Positions 46,678-54,964 of a stretch of 64,000 nucleotides of DNA are shown piece after piece (position 1 is the stretch's first letter; each line of letters begins with the position of its first letter). Under the pieces are notes generated by a model. It did no database searches. It had not been told where the DNA came from and saw only the letters and a list, made by a program, of their open reading frames with translations. The DNA is from an uncultured Bacteroidales bacterium (GTDB lineage Bacteria > Bacteroidota > Bacteroidia > Bacteroidales > P3): NCBI GenBank assembly GCA_949291555.1, contig CASEWE010000002.1:162171-226170 (forward strand), written 5' to 3'. Made by a program: the position numbers and the translations under genes.

Positions 46678-48102
46678 CTACGAAGATACGAAAGTTCCCG
46701 GTGCCCGCGTCCCTTTTGCCTGGCTTTTCCGCCTGGCAAGCATGCTGGCCAACATGCCATGGAAGCCGCAGAGGTAGACAAAACCCACGGTATAGGAAAA
46801 CAAGGTATCGACCATGCAGAGCGCCAGCAAGCAAAGCAGCCATACCCCCCAGAACAGGGTCCTGCCGCGCCATGCATCGCGCACGACCTTTGCCAGAAGC
46901 CAAAGGAACACGCCCAGGCCCAAAAGCCCGCTGCTATCCATCAGGGCGATGAACTGGTTGTGCGGATGCCGGTACTGCAAATGCGCCTCGTCGAGCCGGC
47001 CGGCATTCTCTTCCTGGAACCGGCGGCGGAATTCTTCCCCGTAAGAAGGGCCGCGGCCGAAGAGCGGTTTTTCCTTGAACATTTCCCACCCTAAGCGGTA
47101 GCAGTAGATGCGGGGAAGGAAAGAGCCGTCGTCTTGCCAGGCCCGGGATTCCTTTCCCGAAAAGCCGGCAATGCTCTGCACCATTGGAACGAACCTCGGC
47201 ACAATCGCTTTCCGGATAACCGGGAAAAACAGGATTCCCAGCAGCAAGACCAAGGCAAAACCCGTGCCTGCCAGGACATATCTCCGGCGGTATACCGCAT
47301 AGACGAGGAGAAGGAACAAGGAAAACACGCCCGCGAAAAAGGCCATTTTCGAACTGAATGCCAAAAGCACCAACAGGAACAACGAAATGCAGGCCCCGCC
47401 CAGCATTTTCCCCCTGAGAGAAGAAAAGAAAGCATCGCCCCTTATCCACGCGCTGCCTGCAAGGACCAAGGCTGTATTCAGGAACAAGGCTTCGAACGAA
47501 GGATGGCACAAACGGTAGTCTTGTATGTATACCCGGAAAAACCGCAGAAACTCATCGATTCCTGCATGGAAACCCAACGCTTTGTAGCGCGCCAGGTCCG
47601 GATTGAAAAGGTAGCTGTGCAGCAGCACGCCGAGTTTCCAAAGCGCGGCAACCGCCATTCCGGCCACGAACGCCTTGGCAAAAATCCGCAACCTTTCCCG
47701 GGTAAAGAATTCGGGGGTCATGCCGATGAACACCAAGGGAATCAGCAACAGGGAAAAGTACCGGCCGCAATACACGGAAGCCCGGGAAAAGTCGTCCGCG
47801 AAAAAGCAAGAAACAAAGACTGCCCCGTACAAGGCAAAGTAGGGAATGAACGCCCGGAATGAAGAAAAAGCCCGGAGGCCTTTTTTCCACAACGTTATCG
47901 AGCCATGAACCACCGAAAAACCCAAACTGAACCCCATGATATAGGAAATCAGGTTGGTAGGGCGGGGAACCAGCAACACGACCAGGATCAAGGACAAGCA
48001 GACCGTCTGCCAGAATCGCCAGAAACCGCAATCCAGCACTACTTTCCATGCTGTCCGGAACCATCTTCCTGCTTTTTCCCGTGTTACTCTTGCTCCTTTC
48101 AT
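46678..48102 (-). CDS. O-antigen ligase / polymerase-like membrane protein (Wzy_C type)
   Basis: 474 aa with about ten to twelve hydrophobic helices. A large periplasmic loop between late helices contains YRHPHNQFIALMDSSGLLG, where the H-x-HNQ motif is characteristic of the O-antigen ligase/Wzy_C family. It probably transfers or polymerises undecaprenyl-linked glycan at the outer face of the inner membrane; ligase and polymerase cannot be told apart by eye. It is the last gene of the glycan locus, 4 nt after the upstream gene and 20 nt before rpoN. Confidence 0.8.
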   Translation of the reverse strand: MKGARVTREKAGRWFRTAWKVVLDCGFWRFWQTVCLSLILVVLLVPRPTNLISYIMGFSLGFSVVHGSITLWKKGLRAFSSFRAFIPYFALYGAVFVSCFFADDFSRASVYCGRYFSLLLIPLVFIGMTPEFFTRERLRIFAKAFVAGMAVAALWKLGVLLHSYLFNPDLARYKALGFHAGIDEFLRFFRVYIQDYRLCHPSFEALFLNTALVLAGSAWIRGDAFFSSLRGKMLGGACISLFLLVLLAFSSKMAFFAGVFSLFLLLVYAVYRRRYVLAGTGFALVLLLGILFFPVIRKAIVPRFVPMVQSIAGFSGKESRAWQDDGSFLPRIYCYRLGWEMFKEKPLFGRGPSYGEEFRRRFQEENAGRLDEAHLQYRHPHNQFIALMDSSGLLGLGVFLWLLAKVVRDAWRGRTLFWGVWLLCLLALCMVDTLFSYTVGFVYLCGFHGMLASMLARRKSQAKGTRAPGTFVSS

Positions 48103-48106
48103 GGCG

Positions 48107-49408
48107 CTACGCTCCCAAACGGCTTTCCCTTCTCAGTTTCCCGTATTGCCAAACAGCCGCAAGGAAAAGCAGGAACAGGGGAAATGTGACAAAATTCAAG
48201 GTCTGCACATAGGTATCGAACCAGCCCATCGCCAACAAACCCAGCAGCCAGCCCATGAAAACCCACAAGAAAAAGTCCCCCCTTTGCCGGGCAATCAGGA
48301 AAAGCATGTTGGCAAGGAAGGAAGAAACCAGCATGAACGCCGCCGCGCCCCAGCCGCCCAGGAACACATACAAAGTACCCATCAGCGACCGCACATTGAC
48401 CGGATTGTCCAATTCCGTTATCGGCAGGTAATGCTTGTTCAACGGAACCACCATCGGGTCTCCGGTAAACACATGGGCGATATTGATGAAAGGCGCGAAA
48501 ATCATGGAGGGGTCTGTTCCTTCCACGATTCCCCGGGCCATGTCCTGGCTGAAGCCGTACACCCCGGCCGTCAGATAGGTGACGAAATGCTTTTGGATGT
48601 ATTCGATGGTAGACAAGGCGTATTCCCCTCTCGAAAGCCCGTACCGCGCCATCCCCTCCTGCGAGCCGGCCACGAACATGTTGAGCCAATAGGTAAGCGC
48701 AAAGAAAAAGAATCCCGCGACCAGCACCAGCACGAAGACCCGCAACCGGATCCGCATCTTTCCCGAAAAGAACCGCAGGATGACAGCCGAAAAAACAGGA
48801 ATCAGCAACCAGCCTTTCACCTGGTACAATACCGCTATCATTAAAAAACCCGCCGCATAAATCCCGTACCGGCGGTTTTCCTTGAAATCGAAAAGCGCCA
48901 TCCAAGGAATGGAAAGAATCATCAAAAGCGTGAAAAGATGCCCGAAAAGGCCTTTCCCGGCCAGTTCCGTCCCGAAATCATCGCTCCCGACCGGAAACGG
49001 GCTCGACAGAAGCAAATAGGCAAGCCAGAACAGGAACAAAACCAGGACAACCTGGGTGACACGTTCCCAGAAAGAAAGGATGTCGGAAGCGGGAACCCGC
49101 CATACCGGGCTCCGGGGTGCCGCCTTTTCCGTGGCTGCCGACAAAAGCCCGAAAAAGAAAGAAGGCAGGAAAAAAAGAAGCAGGCCTGCCGCGTAGACCC
49201 AAAGCGAGGAATAGTCGAAATAGGCGTAACCCATCCTGCCCGAAACGCACAAGCAAAGCCCCACCACAAAGGCATAGGGCAAAGCCAGGCAATTGAAAGG
49301 CGTGAACAGGGTCCGCCAGAGCTTCTTTTCCACCAAGGCAAAAAGCAGCACCTCGGCAAAAAAGACAATGGCAGGAATCTTTTCAGCAAAAAGAGGATTC
49401 ATTTCCAT
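48107..49408 (-). CDS. Wzy-like polysaccharide polymerase candidate, copy 2
   Basis: 433 aa of mostly transmembrane sequence (about 11 helices). It is clearly homologous to the gene just upstream: compare FVTYLTAGVYGFSQDM with FVHYVTSGTMGFSLDM, VNVRSLMGTLYVF with TNVRSLFGTLYVF, and MGWFDTYVQ with MGWFDSYIQ. The topology, the locus and the central conserved loop suit an oligosaccharide repeat-unit polymerase; no catalytic residue is certain. ATG at 49408 (or 49402). It overlaps the preceding gene by 10 nt. Confidence 0.7.
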   Translation of the reverse strand: MEMNPLFAEKIPAIVFFAEVLLFALVEKKLWRTLFTPFNCLALPYAFVVGLCLCVSGRMGYAYFDYSSLWVYAAGLLLFFLPSFFFGLLSAATEKAAPRSPVWRVPASDILSFWERVTQVVLVLFLFWLAYLLLSSPFPVGSDDFGTELAGKGLFGHLFTLLMILSIPWMALFDFKENRRYGIYAAGFLMIAVLYQVKGWLLIPVFSAVILRFFSGKMRIRLRVFVLVLVAGFFFFALTYWLNMFVAGSQEGMARYGLSRGEYALSTIEYIQKHFVTYLTAGVYGFSQDMARGIVEGTDPSMIFAPFINIAHVFTGDPMVVPLNKHYLPITELDNPVNVRSLMGTLYVFLGGWGAAAFMLVSSFLANMLFLIARQRGDFFLWVFMGWLLGLLAMGWFDTYVQTLNFVTFPLFLLFLAAVWQYGKLRRESRLGA

Positions 49409-50691
49409 AAAAGCAGTTTTCGCTTACGGAAAAACCCATCGATTCCTGTGAAGACGAGAATCCAGAAAGGTATCTCGAAGCTGTTCGACAACTGGATATA
49501 CGAATCGAACCATCCCATGAATAGCAGCGTGCAGACCCAAGCCAGAAGGAGCAAGGGAAGCGGCCGGGGAAAAGCCCGGAAAAGCCGGAGGAAAAAATAG
49601 CAAAGGGCTCCTCCCAAAAAAGAAAACAAATAGAAAAGCCAAGGCCGGGAAAACACGTACAAGGTCCCGAACAACGAACGCACATTGGTATAATTCAATC
49701 CCGTATGCACAAATTCCTCGTTGTGGGCCGAAAGCAGCGCTTCTCCGGAAAAAAGATGCCAAAGATTCACAAACGGCGTGAAGAGATAGGCCGGGTCGGC
49801 CTCTTCCAGAAAACCCTGCTCCATGTCGAGGCTGAAGCCCATGGTGCCGGACGTGACGTAATGCACGAAAAGCCGCATGATGGACGAAATCTGGTCTTTG
49901 AACGCCGTCCCTTTCGGGAACATGTCTTCCCCGCAAAGGTAAAGCAACAGGTAGCTCGAAAAGAAAATCAGGATGCCGCCCAAAGCCACCCCGGCCAAAA
50001 GCCGGCCCCTCAAAACGGTCTTCCGGCCAAGAATCCGGGCGATGACCCCGGCCAGAAGCGGCAGAATCACCCAATTCTTCACCTGATGCACGAAAAGGGC
50101 GAATATCGACAGCAAAATCAGGATCAAAAGCAGGCCGTTGGCCGTTTTCCGGCCCGAACCGCGCGCGAAGGCCGAAGGGTCGAACGCAAAAACATGAACG
50201 ACCAGCAAGGCCATCAAGGCTACCATCAAATGCGATACCCAGCGGTTTTCAACCAGACCTTGCCCGAAACAATCGGAACCGAAGCCGCATCCCGGGTCGC
50301 CCGATACGATATGGATTCCCAGATTGACGAAAAAGACAAGCAAAACGGCCAGCGTGATCCCGGGCAGAATCCAGGAGGGCGGCTGCGCGAATGCCTGCAA
50401 GACAGGTTCCCTTCCTCCTGCGGTTTTCCCCGACGGCTTTCCTTTTCCCGGCAAAAAACCGATGCACAACCCGCCCAAGGCAAAAAACGGCAAACCCGCC
50501 GCCCAAGGGAAAATGCTGGAATAGCAAAAGGGCGACAAGCCGAAGTTCCCCGCCACGCAGACCGTGAAAAGGAGCACCAGAAGATAAGGAAGCATCAGGA
50601 AATGCAAAGGCGTGTAGAAGGATTTCCATACTTTCCGGTCCATGTAGGAAAGCAGGCCGCACTCAACCAGAAAAATGAAAATCCAAACCAT
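49399..50691 (-). CDS. Wzy-like polysaccharide polymerase candidate, copy 1
   Basis: 430 aa with about 11 hydrophobic helices, a short cytoplasmic loop with a Lys/Gly-rich GKGKPSGKT near residue 83, and the conserved C-terminal block SGTMGFSLDMEQG...TNVRSLFGTLYVF...MGWFDSYIQ shared with the next gene. The pair looks like a tandem duplication that has diverged well. Role in chain extension is inferred from topology and locus. It starts 3 nt after the GT4 stop. Confidence 0.7.
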   Translation of the reverse strand: MVWIFIFLVECGLLSYMDRKVWKSFYTPLHFLMLPYLLVLLFTVCVAGNFGLSPFCYSSIFPWAAGLPFFALGGLCIGFLPGKGKPSGKTAGGREPVLQAFAQPPSWILPGITLAVLLVFFVNLGIHIVSGDPGCGFGSDCFGQGLVENRWVSHLMVALMALLVVHVFAFDPSAFARGSGRKTANGLLLILILLSIFALFVHQVKNWVILPLLAGVIARILGRKTVLRGRLLAGVALGGILIFFSSYLLLYLCGEDMFPKGTAFKDQISSIMRLFVHYVTSGTMGFSLDMEQGFLEEADPAYLFTPFVNLWHLFSGEALLSAHNEEFVHTGLNYTNVRSLFGTLYVFSRPWLFYLFSFLGGALCYFFLRLFRAFPRPLPLLLLAWVCTLLFMGWFDSYIQLSNSFEIPFWILVFTGIDGFFRKRKLLLWK

Positions 50692-50694
50692 CTC

Positions 50695-51762
50695 CTACGC
50701 TTTTCCTTTCCCGGAAAGAATCAAATACGGTTCGAAAACCCTCCAAAAAGCCTCGTCCGTGTATTTCTCCCCTTCCTTGCCCGCCTGTTCCCGCATGGCT
50801 TGCAACCGGTTCCCGTCTTGGGCCAAGCGGGCGACAATCGAACCGTAACGTTCCACTTCCCCCTCCCCCAACGGGACCAGGAAGCCGGTCTCGCCTTCTT
50901 TCACGTATTCCGAATTGTATTTCCAGTCGGAAACCGCTACCGGAAGGCTTGCCATGTAAGCCTCCACCAAGGCTCCGGGAAAGCCTTCCCCCTCATAAAA
51001 GGTAGGCAGCAGCATCAAATCGTAGGCGGCCAAGGCCGGAATCACTCCGGACGCGTCCAAACAGCCCTTGTATGCGGCTTCCGGGCAAGAAGCCAAGGCT
51101 TTGGAAAACCGTTCCGCGCTCGCTTCGTCCAGCGCCCCGTAAAAATCCACCCGGGCCGGAATGCCTTGTCCGCGCAGCCAGTCCATAAGGGAAAAAACCG
51201 TAAAAATCCCCTTTTGCTCCGAGACCCGCGAAAGAAAGACCAACCGGAAAGGAGTTCCCGCTTCGCGTGGTTGCGGGCGTTGGGGCTTCCCCGCCGGCAA
51301 GAAACGGAAATTGGGCGCGAGCACTACGTTCGAAAAGCCGTATTCCTTCTCCAAACGGGCTTTTACCTGGCGGTTTTCCGGAAAAATCGCCCGGAGCGAG
51401 GCCATCGGCGCAACCATTTCCGGGTGTTCCTTCAAAAAATCGGCAAGCCAGCCGCCGATCATCACGTACAGGATATCGAATTTCAAAAGACGGGAAAGTC
51501 GATGCAAGGGCAGGAAAAAGCCTGAAAGGTTGTTCTGGCCGGGAAGATAGACCACTTTCCTGCAGGAAAAGAGCTTGGCGATCAGGGAAATCATTCTCCA
51601 TTTCCCGCTTTGCAGCACCTGGGTGTCGAAATAGTCCACCTTGTACCGGGCCGTGTCGAGCCTGCGGCGCAACAGCTCGCAGACATCGCGGGTCTTGACC
51701 GTCTGTCCGTCGAGCTGTCCCGTCCGGTAACCGAAATAGCCTAATACCAAAATCTTTTCCAT
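50695..51762 (-). CDS. Glycosyltransferase family 4 (GT-B fold)
   Basis: 355 aa. The N-terminal half begins MEKILVLGYFGYRTGQLDGQTVKTR. The C-terminal half has the nucleotide-sugar domain: FRLVFLSRVSEQKGI, VDFYGALDE, and the GT4 acid motif region LLPTFYEGEGFPGALVEAYMA with the E-x7-E spacing. It adds one sugar to the growing lipid-linked repeat at the cytoplasmic face. Donor and acceptor are unknown. A 240-nt gap with hairpins separates it from the GT2 gene upstream. Confidence 0.88.
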   Translation of the reverse strand: MEKILVLGYFGYRTGQLDGQTVKTRDVCELLRRRLDTARYKVDYFDTQVLQSGKWRMISLIAKLFSCRKVVYLPGQNNLSGFFLPLHRLSRLLKFDILYVMIGGWLADFLKEHPEMVAPMASLRAIFPENRQVKARLEKEYGFSNVVLAPNFRFLPAGKPQRPQPREAGTPFRLVFLSRVSEQKGIFTVFSLMDWLRGQGIPARVDFYGALDEASAERFSKALASCPEAAYKGCLDASGVIPALAAYDLMLLPTFYEGEGFPGALVEAYMASLPVAVSDWKYNSEYVKEGETGFLVPLGEGEVERYGSIVARLAQDGNRLQAMREQAGKEGEKYTDEAFWRVFEPYLILSGKGKA

Positions 51763-51794
51763 CCTTCTCCTTTATGCAGGAACATTGCCGCCGC

Positions 51795-51881
51795 GGGCCT
51801 TGCGGTCCTTGCGGGCCTTGCGGTTTTCGCTGGACGGCGGCTTCCGCAGCATTGCGGCTTTCGCAGAGCTGCGGAAGCCGC
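51795..51881. repeat. Short GC-rich repeats and a 14-bp hairpin between GT genes
   Basis: Three copies of a 9-10 bp CCTTGCGG-type unit (51795-51823) precede a perfect 14-bp inverted repeat (51837-51850 / 51868-51881, loop 17 nt). There is no T-run. It lies in the 240-nt gap between the GT2 and GT4 genes and contains no gene. Confidence 0.5.
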
Positions 51882-52003
51882 AACCCGGCGCCAACCCCCT
51901 TTCCCCGGGAATCCCCGGATCCCGATTTCCCCGGCCTTTTCCTCGTCCCGCCATGCAATCGGGGATTCTTCGCGCACGGGCCCTGCCGGGCGGTTTCCCG
52001 TTT

Positions 52004-53122
52004 TCAGCGCTTGCCGGTCTCCATGCAGGCAAGAAACTTTTGCCGGTCGACCCCCTCCCGGACAGAGGCTTCCTTGCAAAGATTCCCGACCAGCTTCCAC
52101 GCTCGCTTCCACGAGTTCCCGTACTTGCGGAAAACCAGCACGATATAAGGGGCATACAAGCCTTTCCAGAAACGGTACCGCAAAGGAAATTCCCGCCAAT
52201 GCTGCCGCACATCGATAAACCGGTTCAAGTAGTGCACGTAAATCCGGCCCGTCTTGTCGAGCTGCCGCTGGGTAGCCCCCTGTTTATGGTAGACCACCGA
52301 GGAAGGCACGCAAGCCATTTTCTTTCCCGACTCGCGCATCCGCAAGGAAAAATCGAAATCCTCTTCCCCGAAAAAGAAACGTTCGGTGAGCAGGCGCGGG
52401 CGGGAAGCTTGCCTTGTCCCCGTTTCCGGCAGAATTTTCTTCGACCCCCTCCCCTTCTTTGCTCCATTCCCGGAGGCGCAGGGTTCCATCCAAGCATCCG
52501 GGTCGCCCAACAAGCCGCGCTCGGCAAACAAAGCGCAACCGGTTATCAACGAAATCGGGAAAAAAGGCTTCCGCTTTACTTTCGAAACCGGCTTCTCCCC
52601 GTAAAGGTACTTCCTGAATCCGAAAAACAGTTTTCCTCCGCAATTCCACACCTTTCCCGAACCGTTCCCGTAACGTATCTGGGGCGTAAGCGCCGCATAT
52701 CCGGGATGGGAACGGGAAAAACTCTCCAATTCGTGCAGGAAGCCGGGATCGACCTCGGTATCGTTGTTCAGCAGGAGGTAATGGGAGATTCCCGCCGCGC
52801 AAGACGGATGGGCGGAAAGCAGGTTCTCCACGAACGCTATCCCCATGTTGTTGCCTTTGGCAAAGCCGTAATTCTCTTTCAAAGCCAGCAAGAAACCCGT
52901 TCCCGGCAAAGGCGCCGCTTCGACCGGCCCGCCTTCGTCCGCCCGGGCAAAAGGTCTCCCCTTCTCTTGCAAGTAACGCGTGATCCGGGCCAAGGAATCA
53001 TCGGTGGAACCGTTGTCGACCACCACCCAGACATAATCCTGCCCGGGCATCTTGTACAAAGATTCCAGGCACGCTATCGTGTCCGCGCTCCCGTTCCAAT
53101 TCAGGATGATTATGGCCGTCAT
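52004..53122 (-). CDS. Glycosyltransferase family 2
   Basis: 372 aa from the ATG at 53122 (MTAIIILNWNG); a TTG two codons earlier is less likely. GT-A features are WVVVDNGSTDDS (nucleotide binding), LLLNNDTEVDPG (DxD-like) and FGEEDFDFSLRMR (ED base region), a rhamnosyltransferase-like layout. Between the DxD region and the ED motif, a Lys/Gly/Arg-rich insert of about 35 residues (around PCASGNGAKKGRGSKKILPE) is not usual. It belongs to the minus-strand glycan locus, with a 363-nt repeat-bearing gap before the flippase. Confidence 0.88.
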   Translation of the reverse strand: MTAIIILNWNGSADTIACLESLYKMPGQDYVWVVVDNGSTDDSLARITRYLQEKGRPFARADEGGPVEAAPLPGTGFLLALKENYGFAKGNNMGIAFVENLLSAHPSCAAGISHYLLLNNDTEVDPGFLHELESFSRSHPGYAALTPQIRYGNGSGKVWNCGGKLFFGFRKYLYGEKPVSKVKRKPFFPISLITGCALFAERGLLGDPDAWMEPCASGNGAKKGRGSKKILPETGTRQASRPRLLTERFFFGEEDFDFSLRMRESGKKMACVPSSVVYHKQGATQRQLDKTGRIYVHYLNRFIDVRQHWREFPLRYRFWKGLYAPYIVLVFRKYGNSWKRAWKLVGNLCKEASVREGVDRQKFLACMETGKR

Positions 53123-53333
53123 CTGCAACGCGATAGTTTACAATCGGTTACTACTATTTTAATTCTGCAAGTCAAACCTCGGGCCGAGGGGTCGAACCAA
53201 AAGCACGCAACGCAAAGACGCCCTCCAAAAGGCGTTATCCCCTCCTGGACGGCTTCCAAAGCCCCAAACAGCGCAAGGAGTGCAAAGTTACGGAATTATT
53301 GCCTTTCCTCCCATCCCGCAACCCAAGGCGCAA

Positions 53334-53515
53334 CCTTGCCCCTTCCGGGAAGGAAACGCCAACGGGAGGAACGGGCAATGCCTCGCGAATGCCCGTTTTC
53401 CGATGCCTTGCCCTTCCGGGAAAGAAAGTATTGACTGGAAAAACGGGAGATGCTCCTTGCACGCCTTCCTGGCATTGGATCAAAAAAAACGTCAACGGGA
53501 AGAACGGGAAATGCC
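53334..53515. repeat. Degenerate tandem repeat (about 72 nt) at the 3' end of the flippase gene
   Basis: Three imperfect copies start near 53334, 53406 and 53464. Shared parts are CCTTGCCC-CTTCCGGGAA (53334-53350 and 53406-53422) and an AACGGGAGGAACGGG-like block (53357-53382, about 53432-53456, 53490-53515). The last copy enters the final codons of the flippase. The rest of the 363-nt gap between GT2 and the flippase shows no gene. Confidence 0.55.
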
Positions 53516-54757
53516 CCACAGCGCCGCTATGCAGGAAATCAAAAGAACCCCTTCCGAAAGCGTCATGGCCCAAGCGCCCGCCGTTACGCCCAAAACCGGG
53601 GCCATGGCCAAAACCCAGGCCACGCTCAGCAAGCCCGCCGCAAGGACTCCGATGAAAAAGGACTTGGAACGATTCAGGTTCACCAAGCCCACAATGCCTA
53701 AAAGGTAGTTCATCCCGCCCAGCAGCAGGACCGGGCTCATGATGCGCAAGAGCGGCTTGGCTTCCATGAACTGCCAGCCGCAAAGCACTTTTATCAGGAA
53801 ATCCGAACACAGCACCACGAACACGGACGCAAGGAAAAGGAGCGGAACCAGATACAGGGCCACCCTCTTCAACGTATGCAGGTTCTCCTTGGCCGAACGC
53901 CCCACGAAACTGCGTCCCAGATGCGGGAAAAGCGCCTGCGAGACAGGCGAAATGATTCCTTGTATGCCCGTAATGATTTTTTCGGCGGCCGTATACATGC
54001 CCAAAGCGGCATCGCCCACGAAAAAACGCAAAATGAAAATGTTCGACTTCCGGTAAAGGGTCATGCCCAATGTGGAACCGAAAATGGCGGCTCCCGAACG
54101 GAATTGCTCGCGGATATCGGCCCAGGACGGTTTGCGGAAACGGATCCCGAACTGCCACCGGGCAATGGCCATGCTCAATACCCCGGCGGCCAAGTAGCCG
54201 GCCCCGTCCAAGAATGGCAGGAACACATAGTCTTCCGGCTTGCGCACCATGATGAAAACCAGCCCTAAGAACAAGCTTTTCCCCAGCACGTTGACCACCG
54301 TCAGATAGCGCATTTTCTCCAGACCCTGGAAAAGCCAGACCGGAATGAACGAATTGCCCAGCACCAGAGAAAGCCCTCCAAGGAACATCCATTTTTCCAC
54401 CGAGGTGGGCATCAGCCAGAAAGAAAGCAGGAAAAACACCAGCGACACGGCAACAAAAAGCAGGAGACGGCAAACAATCACGGCATTGAAAACCCGGTTC
54501 ACCCGCTCCCGGTCGTCGCGGTGCTGGGAAATCTCCTTGGTAACCGAGTAATCGAAACCGTAATTATTGAAAATCAGCACATACTGCACCAAGATATAAA
54601 TAAAGCCGTAAACCCCGTAGCGCTCCGGCCCGACAATGCGGAGGATGTAGGGCATCGTGATCAAAGGGAACAAAAGCACGATCCCGTTCAGGATGGACAA
54701 GGAAAAAAAGTTTTCCACTACCGCCTTGTGCCGCTTCAACAAGCTTGGGAGGTGCAT
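53492..54757 (-). CDS. Wzx-type oligosaccharide flippase
   Basis: 421 aa with about twelve transmembrane helices; LFPLITMPYILRIVGPERYGVYGF and YTAAEKIITGIQGIISPVSQALFPHLGR are typical of the MATE-like polysaccharide transporter (PST) superfamily. It flips lipid-linked repeat units across the inner membrane for the polymerases encoded downstream. A TATCTTTG box at 54912-54919 suggests that transcription of the GT/polymerase part begins just upstream. Confidence 0.9.
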   Translation of the reverse strand: MHLPSLLKRHKAVVENFFSLSILNGIVLLFPLITMPYILRIVGPERYGVYGFIYILVQYVLIFNNYGFDYSVTKEISQHRDDRERVNRVFNAVIVCRLLLFVAVSLVFFLLSFWLMPTSVEKWMFLGGLSLVLGNSFIPVWLFQGLEKMRYLTVVNVLGKSLFLGLVFIMVRKPEDYVFLPFLDGAGYLAAGVLSMAIARWQFGIRFRKPSWADIREQFRSGAAIFGSTLGMTLYRKSNIFILRFFVGDAALGMYTAAEKIITGIQGIISPVSQALFPHLGRSFVGRSAKENLHTLKRVALYLVPLLFLASVFVVLCSDFLIKVLCGWQFMEAKPLLRIMSPVLLLGGMNYLLGIVGLVNLNRSKSFFIGVLAAGLLSVAWVLAMAPVLGVTAGAWAMTLSEGVLLISCIAALWGISRSSR

Positions 54758-54911
54758 ACACGTGTTTTCTTTGCCTAAGTTCTGGGAATGCCCCTCTGCC
54801 GGCAGGCCGCCCGCGCCTCGACGCAGGGAGAACGGGACCCCGGCCTTCTTGCACGCGATCCCGCGCTCCCTGGCCTGACAACGCCACGATCTGCCGCCGA
54901 AGAGCCGAACA

Positions 54912-54919
54912 CAAAGATA
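54912..54919 (-). promoter_or_regulatory. Probable -7 box upstream of the flippase gene
   Basis: The minus strand reads TATCTTTG, a consensus TAnnTTTG, 155 nt upstream of the flippase ATG. The nearest -33-like TTG is 25 nt away rather than 20, so the match is partial. Confidence 0.45.
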
Positions 54920-54964
54920 ATCAAGCTTGCCTAATCAGGAAGCGCAAGAAGCGGCTGCTGCCCT

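Noticed and set aside
53280..53708. Plus-strand 142-codon ORF over the repeats
   Set aside because: It overlaps the flippase 3' end in antisense and consists of degenerate repeats; no family.
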